This document shows, piece by piece, positions 25,066 through 33,078 of a DNA stretch of 37,171 nucleotides (its first letter is position 1; each line of letters begins with the position of its first letter). The translations under genes were made by a program, and so were the position numbers. Origin of the DNA: Eisenibacter elegans DSM 3317 (GTDB lineage: Bacteria; Bacteroidota; Bacteroidia; Cytophagales; Microscillaceae); the NCBI RefSeq assembly GCF_000430505.1, contig NZ_KE387153.1, positions 138,325 through 175,495 of the forward strand. The letters are read 5' to 3'. The notes under the pieces were generated by a model. The model saw only the letters and a program-made list of their open reading frames with translations. It ran no database searches and was not told the DNA's origin.

Positions 25066-26490
25066 ATGGAAGAGAGAATACTTAGCCCCCGCGAGAAAGC
25101 CAGAAGAATCAACCTGAACCATGGAGCTTATGGCTCTTTCGCCGAAATAGGCGCGGGTCAGGAAGTTGCGGCCTACTTTTTCAAGGCCGGAGGAGCCTCC
25201 AACACAGTAGCCAAAACCATGTCAGCTTATGATATGACCTTTAGCGATGCAATCTATGGCCGTGAAGACAGTGGACGTTATGTGTGTGAGCCCCGCCTAC
25301 TCAAGATGATTCGCCGTGAGTATGGGTTGGTAAAAAAACGATTGGATGAAACAAAGGGCGCAGAGCGTCCTTTTTTTGCTTTTGCCAATACGGTTACTAC
25401 TATCAACTTTGCCCGTACTTCACAAGGGCACGGCTGGCTGGGTCTGCGGTTTCAGCTCACCCCCCGCACCGAACCCAATGAAGCTGTAATCCATATCCGG
25501 ATGTTTGACAAGGAAATCCTCGAACAACAACAAGTAGTCGGTATTATGGGAGTAAACCTGATGTATGGCTGCTACTACCTACAAGATAACCCCGAAAAGC
25601 TGCTTTGTTCACTGATGGACAACCTCAACTCTGAGCGTGTTGAAGTTGATATGATTCGTATTACAGGGCCTGATTTTACACACATCGATAACCGCGTATT
25701 GAGCTTACAGTTGGTCAAAAACGGGCTGTCTAATGCCGCTATCTTTGGCCCTGACGGTACAACCCTCCAAATCTCTGACTTGCTGTACAAAAAAGATATC
25801 CTCGCCCTTAGAGGTCGATTCCGGCCTGTTACACTCGTCAATGTGGATATGATGACTACAGGGCTGGAGCAGTTTAAGAACGAAAAAGATGTAAACCCTG
25901 ATAACATTATCACCATTTCGGAGCTTACACTCAATGATCTCAAAGTAGGAGATGGTATCGATTATCAAGACTTTTTGGATCGGGTCGATATTCTGGGCTC
26001 TTTGGGGCAAACGGTATTGATTTCGAATTATCACGAATATTATCGTTTGGTCGCGTTCTTATCCCAATTTACCAAGGGTAAAATCGGCTTAGTGTTAGGT
26101 GCTTATAATCTGGAGCAAATATTTGACGAAAGCTACTACGAAAACCTCAAAGGCGGTATCCTAGAATCGTTCAGTACACTATTCAGCCGCAATGTCAAAC
26201 TGTATGTGTATCCGGCTTATGCCAAAGGCTCTACCACAGAGCTATACACCTGTATCAACTTCAAACTCCCACGCCACCTGACCGACTTGTATGAATACCT
26301 CATTGTCAATCAGAAAATAGACGATATAGCAGATGCTGACAAGGCCAATCTTCATATTTATTCCGACAAAGTGTTGGCAATGATCAAAGAGGGTCAAAGC
26401 GGATGGGAAAAAATGGTACCCGAGATTGTGGCCGAAGCTATCAAAGAAAAACAGCTCTTCGGCTACGAACCAGTACACAACGTAATTTGA
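25066..26490 (+). CDS. Conserved protein of unknown function
   Basis: I cannot assign a function to this 474-residue protein. It has no signal peptide or membrane segment, so it should be cytoplasmic. The N-terminus (ILSPREKARRINLNHGAYGS, then FAEIGAGQEVA) and the block KTMSAYDMTFSDAIYG look strongly conserved, as in sequences I recall from many Bacteroidota and some other phyla. Further blocks are RYVCEPRLLKM, HGWLGLRFQ, SLMDNLNSERVEVDMIRITG and NAAIFGPDG. I recall database names such as nicotinate-nucleotide adenylyltransferase for relatives, but the HxGH and SxTxxR motifs of that family are absent, so I do not adopt the name. The gene stands alone and ends 51 bp before a strong terminator. 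Confidence 0.9.
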   Translation: MEERILSPREKARRINLNHGAYGSFAEIGAGQEVAAYFFKAGGASNTVAKTMSAYDMTFSDAIYGREDSGRYVCEPRLLKMIRREYGLVKKRLDETKGAERPFFAFANTVTTINFARTSQGHGWLGLRFQLTPRTEPNEAVIHIRMFDKEILEQQQVVGIMGVNLMYGCYYLQDNPEKLLCSLMDNLNSERVEVDMIRITGPDFTHIDNRVLSLQLVKNGLSNAAIFGPDGTTLQISDLLYKKDILALRGRFRPVTLVNVDMMTTGLEQFKNEKDVNPDNIITISELTLNDLKVGDGIDYQDFLDRVDILGSLGQTVLISNYHEYYRLVAFLSQFTKGKIGLVLGAYNLEQIFDESYYENLKGGILESFSTLFSRNVKLYVYPAYAKGSTTELYTCINFKLPRHLTDLYEYLIVNQKIDDIADADKANLHIYSDKVLAMIKEGQSGWEKMVPEIVAEAIKEKQLFGYEPVHNVI

Positions 26491-26540
26491 TAAACCCAGC
26501 CTTTAGGCGTATACTTTATCGAGGTTCCTGCCACTTCTCT

Positions 26541-26571
26541 GCCCACGACTGCCCTCGTGGGCTTGTTTTTT
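26541..26571 (+). terminator. Rho-independent terminator
   Basis: GCCCACGA and TCGTGGGC form a perfect 8-bp stem with loop CTGCCC, followed by TTGTTTTTT. It closes the 25066 gene. Confidence 0.88.
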
Positions 26572-26704
26572 GGGCTTATTTTTGTGCGAAAACACTGCCG
26601 TTTATCCGCCAAGATTGCTTATCTGCCCAATGTTTTTTATCTTGAGGCCTCCGAGGCTATACACCCATGGCCTCTATTTAAACTAACCCCCTCTATTTGC
26701 GCTT

Positions 26705-27715
26705 ATGACTAACATTGCAAACAAAAAACTGACCCTTGCCAAACGCCCTGTAGGCGACCCTCAGCCCGACAACTGGGCACTGGAGACAGAAACCATCGAC
26801 GGACTAGCCGAAGGAGAAGTACTCGTACAGACAGCGTTGCTTTCTATAGACCCTGCTATGCGTGGCTGGATGAACGAAAGTAAGTCGTATATCCGCCCTG
26901 TAAAAATCGGAGAAGTAATGCGAGCCCTAGCCGGCGGGAAAGTCATCGAAAGCCGTAACCCCCGATTTACCGCAGGTGATTATGTTACAGGGGCTTGGGG
27001 TGTACAAGAATACGCCAAGGGTACTGGCGATGAGTGGCAGAAAGTCGACACAAAGATGGCTCCCTTGGAAACCTATGTCGGTACTCTCGGCCTTACGGGC
27101 ATGACTGCCTACTTCGGCCTCCTAGATGTGGGTAAGCCCCAAGCTGGCGAAACTGTGCTGATATCAGGTGCTGCTGGCGCTACCGGCTCTATGGTTGGGC
27201 AGATAGCCAAGGTCAAAGGTTGCCGCGTGGTAGGCATCGCCGGAGGCGCAGAGAAATGTCGCTATGTAGTCGAAGAGCTTGGCTTTGATGCTTGTGTAGA
27301 TTACAAAGAAGGTCGCTTACACGCCGAAATCAAAAAACATTGTCCTGAGGGTATCGATATTTTCTTCGACAATGTAGGTGGCGAAATTCTCAACATTGCC
27401 CTCGCACACCTGCGCCTCAAAGCACGTGTCATTATCTGTGGTGCTATCTCACAGTATAACAATACCACTGCCCCCGAAGGGCCTGCCAACTACCTCTCCT
27501 TGCTAGTCAATAGAGCACGTATGGAAGGTTTTGTAGTCTTGGATTATGCCAGTCGTTATGCCGAAGCCGGTGCTGAAATGGCACAGTGGATGATGCAGGG
27601 TAAGATAAAAGGCAAAAACCATATTGTCTCCGGAACAGTCGAAGACTTTCCCGAAACATTGATGATGCTTTTTAGAGGAGAAAACTTTGGCAAACTCATG
27701 CTCAAACTCGACTAA
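26705..27715 (+). CDS. NADP-dependent oxidoreductase (MDR family, CurA-like)
   Basis: The 336-residue protein belongs to the medium-chain dehydrogenase/reductase family in its zinc-free leukotriene B4 dehydrogenase / prostaglandin reductase branch, which reduces the double bond of alpha,beta-unsaturated ketones and aldehydes with NADPH. The N-terminus (LAKRPVGDPQPDNW) and LLSIDPAMRGWMNE are typical of the branch. The cofactor site is at about residues 150-172 (ISGAAGATGSMVGQIAKVKG), and FFDNVGG and CGAISQYN follow. A role in detoxifying lipid peroxidation products is plausible but inferred. The ATG start gives the normal N-terminus. It is monocistronic. Confidence 0.93.
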   Translation: MTNIANKKLTLAKRPVGDPQPDNWALETETIDGLAEGEVLVQTALLSIDPAMRGWMNESKSYIRPVKIGEVMRALAGGKVIESRNPRFTAGDYVTGAWGVQEYAKGTGDEWQKVDTKMAPLETYVGTLGLTGMTAYFGLLDVGKPQAGETVLISGAAGATGSMVGQIAKVKGCRVVGIAGGAEKCRYVVEELGFDACVDYKEGRLHAEIKKHCPEGIDIFFDNVGGEILNIALAHLRLKARVIICGAISQYNNTTAPEGPANYLSLLVNRARMEGFVVLDYASRYAEAGAEMAQWMMQGKIKGKNHIVSGTVEDFPETLMMLFRGENFGKLMLKLD

Positions 27716-27734
27716 AGCCTGCTTAGGTGGCAGT

Positions 27735-27808
27735 TTTATGCCAGTATTTTACTGACTGTCAAGGGTTTTTAGTGCATACATTTCCCAAACTAATTTTGAT
27801 TGGGTACC
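27735..27808 (+). repeat. Family B repeat between the MDR gene and its terminator
   Basis: It contains TCAAGGGTTTTTAGTGCATA then TTTCCCAAACTAATTTTG and ends GATTGGGTACC. It lies 20 bp past the MDR stop. Confidence 0.65.
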
Positions 27809-27814
27809 CGTACC

Positions 27815-27844
27815 AGAAGGGCAAGCCCCCAAGCCTGCCCTTCT
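27815..27844. terminator. Hairpin between convergent genes
   Basis: AGAAGGGCA and TGCCCTTCT form a 9-bp stem with a 12-base loop. It ends 5 bp before the stop of the minus-strand gene at 27850. No long T run is present, so strength is uncertain. Confidence 0.5.
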
Positions 27845-27849
27845 TCGCT

Positions 27850-28254
27850 TCAGCACTCCAGCAGCCAAGCCTGCGCCTCCTGCTCTTCCAAAAAATAACG
27901 TGTATCAAAATTGCGTGCCGACACGCGCTCCATCAACTGATCGATGCTCTGCTGCGCAAATGCGTCTGCCGAAACCAAAACAGCTAACCTCCTAACCGTT
28001 TCCGTGCCATCGGTAATATGGGCGTGAACCCAAGCTTGCTCCTCTTCTGAGATAATGTAATAAAACAATCGGGCATCCCCCAAAAGCCGCTCCACTTTGT
28101 GTAGCCACGTAATACTACGCATTACCTCCATCTCTCGTCTATACCTTTGCTGTGTCAAGTAACGGCTGTTCTCTAGCCACACTTGTCGCAAAAGTTGGTG
28201 CCTCTCTTCCAAATAAAGCTTACTAAAATCACTCTGATACAATAACTTATCCAT
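27850..28254 (-). CDS. Small STAS/SpoIIAA-like protein
   Basis: The 134-residue product fits a group of short Bacteroidota proteins with a STAS-like fold: an N-terminal strand (LLYQSDFSKLYLEE), a central YRREMEVMRSITW helix, and an ending with SADAFAQQSIDQLMERVS and a strand plus helix (FDTRYFLEEQEAQAWLLE). The assignment is by overall pattern and recall, not by a signature motif. The phosphorylatable Ser of SpoIIAA cannot be placed. No kinase or sigma factor is next to it. The start is an ATG; the upstream region is AT-rich and has a palindrome at 28417-28439. Confidence 0.65.
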   Translation of the reverse strand: MDKLLYQSDFSKLYLEERHQLLRQVWLENSRYLTQQRYRREMEVMRSITWLHKVERLLGDARLFYYIISEEEQAWVHAHITDGTETVRRLAVLVSADAFAQQSIDQLMERVSARNFDTRYFLEEQEAQAWLLEC

Positions 28255-28416
28255 AAAGTACTGAAAAACAGATTATTAACCGGCGCTATTATGTTTGAGG
28301 AGACACTAAGTGTCTTTGTTTTTTGGAACATCCTAAAATACCTCAAAAATAAAACTACCGGGCAATTAAATGGTTTGAATGGAATATATGCAGATTCGTT
28401 TTTTAAATATACGGCT

Positions 28417-28439
28417 ATAAGTAACAAAATGTTACTTAT
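28417..28439. promoter_or_regulatory. 23-bp perfect palindrome (candidate operator)
   Basis: ATAAGTAACA, AAA, TGTTACTTAT: two perfect 10-bp arms around three bases. It lies 163 bp upstream of the STAS-like gene start and 417 bp upstream of the photolyase start. No T run follows, so an operator is more likely than a terminator. Confidence 0.45.
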
Positions 28440-28562
28440 CGATATAAAACAGCTTCTTATCGATTTTAAGACATCTAATCAACTGACAGAATCTACGAAT
28501 ACCAAATTTTATATCGCATTTATTACTGCTAGTGCTTATAGGTCAGCATTATATAAAAGATT

Positions 28563-28675
28563 ATCACAACATTGGGCGTTTTGAAACAGCAGCTAAGAGA
28601 CAAGCTGAAACTTTATTTGGGGATAAAATAAGATTTAGCCCAAAGTGGAATCTGGAAAATACCCAGTGGCGTGAG
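28563..28675 (+). repeat. Family A repeat, degenerate copy
   Basis: The right half, from GAGACAAGCTGAAAC to GGAAAATACCCAGTGGCGTG, aligns with the reverse complement of the copy at 13627-13755. The left half (ACAACATT...GAAACAGCAGC) is diverged. Confidence 0.55.
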
Positions 28676-28855
28676 ACCCTGTAAATGGAAATCCCCCAAA
28701 CATTCTCTCTTTGCGTACAGTTTGTTAGCTTGAATACAGTGCTTAGCTTTTTGTGAGCGCTTTGGTATGGGGAGTTTCCTCGTCCAAGGCCGGAGGATGT
28801 CCAGCACTGTGTCTCCGTTTTGTCAGATGGTTTCAGATTTTAGGCCCTATCGCTT

Positions 28856-30388
28856 GTGCGTGAACTCCGATTGATTTTGGGCGATCAGCTCAACCACCAA
28901 CACAGTTGGTTTGCCACCCACGACCACGAGGTCTGTTATGTTTTGATGGAAGTCCGCAGCGAAACGGACTATGTCAGACATCATATCCAGAAGGTGCTTG
29001 GCTTTTTTGCAGCTATGCGTCACTTTGCCGAATGGTTGCGCCAAGGAGGGCATCAGGTCATCTACCTCTCCCTCGACGACCCACACAACGAGCAGTCTTT
29101 TGAGGCCAACCTCCGCCACCTCTTAGCCCAAACCGGCGCACAGGCCATCGCCTACCAACTCCCCGACGAGTACCGCCTATCGTTAGCGCTCTCCCAACTT
29201 TCGGAAAAACTCGGTGTTTCCATACAGGCCGTTGACACAGAACACTTTTTAAGCAGTAGAGAAGACTTAGGGTTGTTTTTTAAAGGCAAGAAAACTTTTT
29301 TGATGGAGTCCTTCTACCGCCATATGCGCAAGCGCTACAACATCCTGATGGACGGGAAGGAGCCACTCACAGGCCAATGGAACTACGATGCCGACAACCG
29401 CAAGAAGTACAAAGGTGAACAACCCATCCCCCTGCCCGACCTCCCGACCGAAGACCTCAGCCCCCTTCTCTCGATGCTGGAGCGCTGCGGCATACAAACT
29501 ATCGGCAGCGTGCAAGCGACACAATTCATATGGCCTACCCGGCGTGAAACGGCTTTGGCCTGTCTGCGCTTTTTTGTGTCGGAATGTCTGCCCTATTTCG
29601 GTACTTACCAAGATGCAATGTATCGGGGCGAGCCCTTTATGTTTCACTCTAGGCTTTCGTTTGCGCTCAATGTCAAGCTACTCAACCCCTTGGAAGTAGT
29701 AGAGGTGGCTGTGATGGCTTGGGAGGCTGCCCCCGAGCGCATCAGTTTTGCCCAACTAGAGGGTTTTGTACGGCAGATTATCGGTTGGCGTGAGTATATG
29801 CGGGGGGTATATTGGGCCAAAATGCCCGACTATGCCCAGCTCAACTATTTTGACCACCAGCGCCCATTACCAGCGTTTTTCTGGACAGGCCAAACACACA
29901 TGCGCTGTATGGCCGAGGCCGTAGGGCAGTCGTTGCGCTATGCCTATGCCCACCATATCCAGCGGCTGATGGTTACAGGCAACTTCGCACTGCTGGCAGG
30001 CATCGCCCCCGATGCCGTCGATGAATGGTATCTGGGCATCTACATCGATGCCATCGAATGGGTCGAAATCACCAACACACGCGGGATGAGCCAGTTTGCC
30101 GATGGCGGCATTGTCGGTACCAAGCCCTATGTCAGCAGTGCCAACTATATCGACAAGATGAGTAACTACTGCGGTAGCTGTTTTTATGACAAAAAGAAGC
30201 GCTACGGCGAGCGGGCTTGCCCCTTCAACAGCCTGTATTGGCACTTTTATCACCGCCACGAAGGCCTGTTAGCCCGCAACCCCCGCATCGGGATGGCCTA
30301 CAATACTTGGAAAAAAATGGACACCGAAGAACAACAAAAACTCCTCCAACAAGCTGAAAAATACCTACAAAATCTTGATGAACTCTAA
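28856..30388 (+). CDS. FeS-type (6-4) photolyase / cryptochrome (CryPro family)
   Basis: The 510-residue protein belongs to the iron-sulfur bacterial cryptochromes and photolyases, known from Agrobacterium PhrB, which repairs (6-4) photoproducts using FAD, a lumazine antenna and a 4Fe-4S cluster. The family N-terminus RELRLILGDQLN is present. All four cluster cysteines are seen: Cys351 (THMRCMAEA), Cys439 and Cys442 (NYCGSC) and Cys455 (ACPFN). The FAD region has EYMRGVYWAKMP and GMSQFADGGI. The start is a GTG; an in-frame TAG lies only 15 bp upstream and the next ATG would remove about 30 conserved residues, so GTG is well supported. The gene is monocistronic. Confidence 0.94.
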   Translation: MRELRLILGDQLNHQHSWFATHDHEVCYVLMEVRSETDYVRHHIQKVLGFFAAMRHFAEWLRQGGHQVIYLSLDDPHNEQSFEANLRHLLAQTGAQAIAYQLPDEYRLSLALSQLSEKLGVSIQAVDTEHFLSSREDLGLFFKGKKTFLMESFYRHMRKRYNILMDGKEPLTGQWNYDADNRKKYKGEQPIPLPDLPTEDLSPLLSMLERCGIQTIGSVQATQFIWPTRRETALACLRFFVSECLPYFGTYQDAMYRGEPFMFHSRLSFALNVKLLNPLEVVEVAVMAWEAAPERISFAQLEGFVRQIIGWREYMRGVYWAKMPDYAQLNYFDHQRPLPAFFWTGQTHMRCMAEAVGQSLRYAYAHHIQRLMVTGNFALLAGIAPDAVDEWYLGIYIDAIEWVEITNTRGMSQFADGGIVGTKPYVSSANYIDKMSNYCGSCFYDKKKRYGERACPFNSLYWHFYHRHEGLLARNPRIGMAYNTWKKMDTEEQQKLLQQAEKYLQNLDEL

Positions 30389-30438
30389 GCCCCCACTAAA
30401 CACTGGGCTAAGCCACTAATGCAAGAATAAAATCCAAA

Positions 30439-30507
30439 CATCCGTGGTAAACACCTGTAACCGCGAAGGGCGTTAAAGCGGGAAAATATTCGTACATCCG
30501 TGGCAAA
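30439..30507. repeat. Short direct repeat (CATCCGTGGyAAA)
   Basis: CATCCGTGGTAAA at 30439 and CATCCGTGGCAAA at 30495 are 56 bp apart, with a weaker match (TATCTGTGCAGCC) further on. They lie in the gap between the converging photolyase and ParA genes. Confidence 0.4.
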
Positions 30508-30569
30508 AAATCAGCTACTAATGCCCGAACCAACCTCAAATATCTGTGCAGCCGTAGTCATAACGCGCC

Positions 30570-31304
30570 TTAAATCCGTTCTTTGATTTCGGCCCAGAGT
30601 TGTTCGAAGGCTTTGGTAGCGGCGGCTCTTGGGGCGAAGCTGGGCAGTGGTGCCAGTTCGATGCCCATTTTTTCTACGTCTGCGGCATAGGGAATCGAGG
30701 TGCGCAACACTTGAGGGTCGTTTTGTTGGGTTTGGAGCCAGTCGCGGTGAATCTTTTTGCGCATATCTACCTGCGAAAAAAACGGCATCAGCTTATAGGC
30801 CGTGAGGTTGTTTTGAAGGAAATGCGCCTGCACCTGTTGGTAGGTGCGCAAGGATAACGGTGTGGGAATCATCGGTAGCAGGATATAATCTGCCACCAAA
30901 AAAATATGTTCTGTGATTAGTGATAGGCCGGGCGAGCAGTCGATAAAAACATAGGTGTATTTCGTATGGAGGGCATTGACCATCTGTTGCATCTTTTTTT
31001 CAGACTTTTTGAGGTCATCGAGCACGAGGTCTATCTCCCGCTGGGAGGGGTCGGAGGGGATGAGGTCGAGCTGTGGGTAGTTGCTTTCTTTCACAAACTG
31101 CTCGATGTCTTCTTTGGGGTTGAGCAGTTTTTTTACCCCGCCTTTGAGCTTGGGCTTGACCTGATAATAAAACGAGGCTGCACCCTGAGGGTCTGCATCC
31201 CAAAGGAGTGTTTTGGCCTCCTTGGCAGCCAAGTAAGCCAGATTGACCGCAGCAGTGGTTTTACCTACCCCACCTTTGAAGTTGTATACTGCAAAAATAG
31301 CCAT
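30570..31304 (-). CDS. ParA-family ATPase, orphan
   Basis: The 244-residue protein is a deviant Walker P-loop ATPase: KGGVGKTT is near the N-terminus (residues 10-17), the switch motifs are DADPQG and VFIDCSPG, and LLPMIPTPLSLRTYQQV follows as in ParA/Soj. The frame extends nine codons upstream, but the ATG at 31304 is preceded by AGAGGGACTT and gives the usual N-terminus MAIFAVYNFKGGVGKTT. ParA proteins move plasmids, chromosomes or protein clusters. No parB or parS site is seen and the nearest same-strand gene is an ABC permease, so its cargo is unknown; MinD-like or McdA-like positioning roles are also possible. Confidence 0.9.
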   Translation of the reverse strand: MAIFAVYNFKGGVGKTTAAVNLAYLAAKEAKTLLWDADPQGAASFYYQVKPKLKGGVKKLLNPKEDIEQFVKESNYPQLDLIPSDPSQREIDLVLDDLKKSEKKMQQMVNALHTKYTYVFIDCSPGLSLITEHIFLVADYILLPMIPTPLSLRTYQQVQAHFLQNNLTAYKLMPFFSQVDMRKKIHRDWLQTQQNDPQVLRTSIPYAADVEKMGIELAPLPSFAPRAAATKAFEQLWAEIKERI

Positions 31305-31383
31305 AAGTCCCTCTTTCTTTAGAGTAGTCAAAAATATGCCGCATACATCAAGCCAACATCACCGCCACTAGGCAAAGTTGTGA

Positions 31384-33045
31384 TTATCTTTTGGTGGTGG
31401 GCTTGTCCCATTTCTTGACATCACGCAGCAAAAACAACACAATCAGCCCCAAAACTACTGTAGCCGCAGGGACAGCCCAGGCAGAGATTTGTAGTAGGGC
31501 AAAATGTAGCAGGCCGGCCAATCCGGCCAGTATCATCCCCCCAAACACAATCACGGCACTGCTGCCGTCTTGTGCGTTCTTGGGGTTGACCGAAAAAGGA
31601 TAACGGGGGTTGCTGTTAAGCACGAGTACTAGCAATGCCGCTGCTGACACCAAAAGACTAAACAGCGTATCCATCCATACTTTTGCCCCCATAATGAACT
31701 GAAGGACAAAAGTCAGTAGAATGAAAATAGGAAATACATATTTCACAAAAACAGCCCAAGCCGTGCCCAAACGCAACAAAGTGGGGCGATACATCGGGCT
31801 ACTTTCAAATATCCAAGAAGCCTGATAGCTTTCGGAGTATTGTGTGTTGAGGTAAAACATATTGCACAACGAGCTGCCTACATACAGCAAAAACAGGTGT
31901 TTGGAGGAAGTGGCTATATCGTCGTACATATCTTGTATTGTCCCTTCAAAATCGCGAAAATACACAATGACAAACACCAGAAACAACCCATATAGCGGGT
32001 AGCTCTGTAGTTTGTAGCGGCGCTCGCGCTGGGTGATGAGCCAGGCAAACTCAAAGCCCATCCGCATCTCAGGCCAACGACAAAGGCGCGCCCCAAGACG
32101 GTAATACCAGCCCTGTTGGAGGGGCTTTTGTTCGGTAGCCCCATCATTACTCTCCGCGCCAAGGGTGGCAATCATTTCAGTATATTTTTTGGACAAGCTG
32201 CTGATGATAAGCCAGATAGCTGTTAGCGACCCCAAAAGCAGCCCAAGGTAGCCATAGTGATAACCCGTCCAGAGGCCACTGCGGAGGCTGTCAAGTAAGA
32301 ACCCTCCCCAAAGGGGTGCCAATGTCAGTGTCCACCACGCCGGCTGTAAGATTGCCTCTTGGCTGTCAAAGTTTTTAGGCAGCAACATTGGCAGTATCTG
32401 ATAGCCCGCCGTAAACACAATGGCAAAGGAAATTTGCAGGTACATAATGGCGTTTTTGAAGGTGCTCTCACTGGTGTAGCGTATCAACACAAAGTAGAGC
32501 GCAATCACAACGCCCACCGTAAAACAGACAAACAAGCCTACCAACAACACAAACCCAAGCCCTACCAAAGCGCCAAAGCGCCAGCACAGTACCCCAAAGG
32601 CAATGACAGACAAGGCCGCCGATATAGAACCGATGTAGAGCAAGATGTGTGTAAAGCGGGCGGCAACCAAGGTTTTTTGGTGGATGGGGCGTGGCAAGAG
32701 GATAAGGTTGTCGGTGGTATCAAGTAAGACCGCCGAAAAATCGCTCAATAGGGTCATCCCCAACATAAAAAGTAGCATCGCAAAAAACAGCCCTGCGCTC
32801 AGCTCTAGTGTCGGAAATACCAAGATGAGCAAACTGCCTATTCCCCCAAAAAGGGCGTTAACGGCCAAAACAGTGAGAAAAGACTGGTTGCTGTGTTGCT
32901 GAGCACCAAAAGTACCCCCTTGCGGGCGGCGGCCATCCGAACGCAACTTGGCCACCACAATGGCCTTGACTTGCGTCACGTCTGCCCCAAAGAGGCGGTA
33001 TACAAATGCCAGTAGTTGTACTAGCCAAGCTCCTAATAAAGGCAT
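31384..33045 (-). CDS. ABC transporter permease
   Basis: The 553-residue protein has about twelve to fourteen hydrophobic segments and no soluble domain of note. It starts 33 bp after the stop of an ABC ATPase gene on the same strand, so it should be its membrane partner (ABC-2-like exporter). Visible features include FSAVLLDTTDNLILLPRP after the third segment and a basic loop before ERRYKLQSYPLYG, a pattern found in uncharacterised ABC permeases of Bacteroidota. The substrate is unknown. The gap to the ParA gene downstream is 79 bp, so co-transcription with it is possible. Confidence 0.85.
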   Translation of the reverse strand: MPLLGAWLVQLLAFVYRLFGADVTQVKAIVVAKLRSDGRRPQGGTFGAQQHSNQSFLTVLAVNALFGGIGSLLILVFPTLELSAGLFFAMLLFMLGMTLLSDFSAVLLDTTDNLILLPRPIHQKTLVAARFTHILLYIGSISAALSVIAFGVLCWRFGALVGLGFVLLVGLFVCFTVGVVIALYFVLIRYTSESTFKNAIMYLQISFAIVFTAGYQILPMLLPKNFDSQEAILQPAWWTLTLAPLWGGFLLDSLRSGLWTGYHYGYLGLLLGSLTAIWLIISSLSKKYTEMIATLGAESNDGATEQKPLQQGWYYRLGARLCRWPEMRMGFEFAWLITQRERRYKLQSYPLYGLFLVFVIVYFRDFEGTIQDMYDDIATSSKHLFLLYVGSSLCNMFYLNTQYSESYQASWIFESSPMYRPTLLRLGTAWAVFVKYVFPIFILLTFVLQFIMGAKVWMDTLFSLLVSAAALLVLVLNSNPRYPFSVNPKNAQDGSSAVIVFGGMILAGLAGLLHFALLQISAWAVPAATVVLGLIVLFLLRDVKKWDKPTTKR

Positions 33046-33078
33046 AATTTTTTGAATAGGGAGTGTGAAGTAGGGATG

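Larger units (their letters stand above)
28255..28855. other. AT-rich intergenic region with palindrome and repeat
   Basis: This 600-bp gap between the STAS-like gene and the photolyase holds very AT-rich DNA (28255-28560), a 23-bp palindrome, a degenerate family A copy and about 180 bp with no recognised feature. A 97-codon frame at 28291-28584 covers the AT-rich part but shows no family features, so it is not called. Confidence 0.4.

Noticed and set aside
25066-26490. Nicotinate-nucleotide adenylyltransferase
   Set aside because: The nucleotidylyltransferase motifs HxGH and SxTxxR are not present, so this name is not supported by the sequence.
27727-27987. 86-codon plus-strand frame
   Set aside because: It crosses a family B copy and a hairpin and then runs antisense to the STAS-like gene.
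28291-28584. 97-codon plus-strand frame
   Set aside because: It covers very AT-rich DNA where long frames arise easily, includes a palindrome and part of a family A copy, and its translation has no recognisable motif.
1183-28675. Family A copies as a CRISPR array
   Set aside because: The copies are far apart, variable in length and in both orientations; there are no regular spacers or cas genes.
30570-31304. Plasmid or integrative element partition locus
   Set aside because: There is no parB, replication gene, integrase or att-like repeat nearby, and the flanking genes are chromosomal in character.
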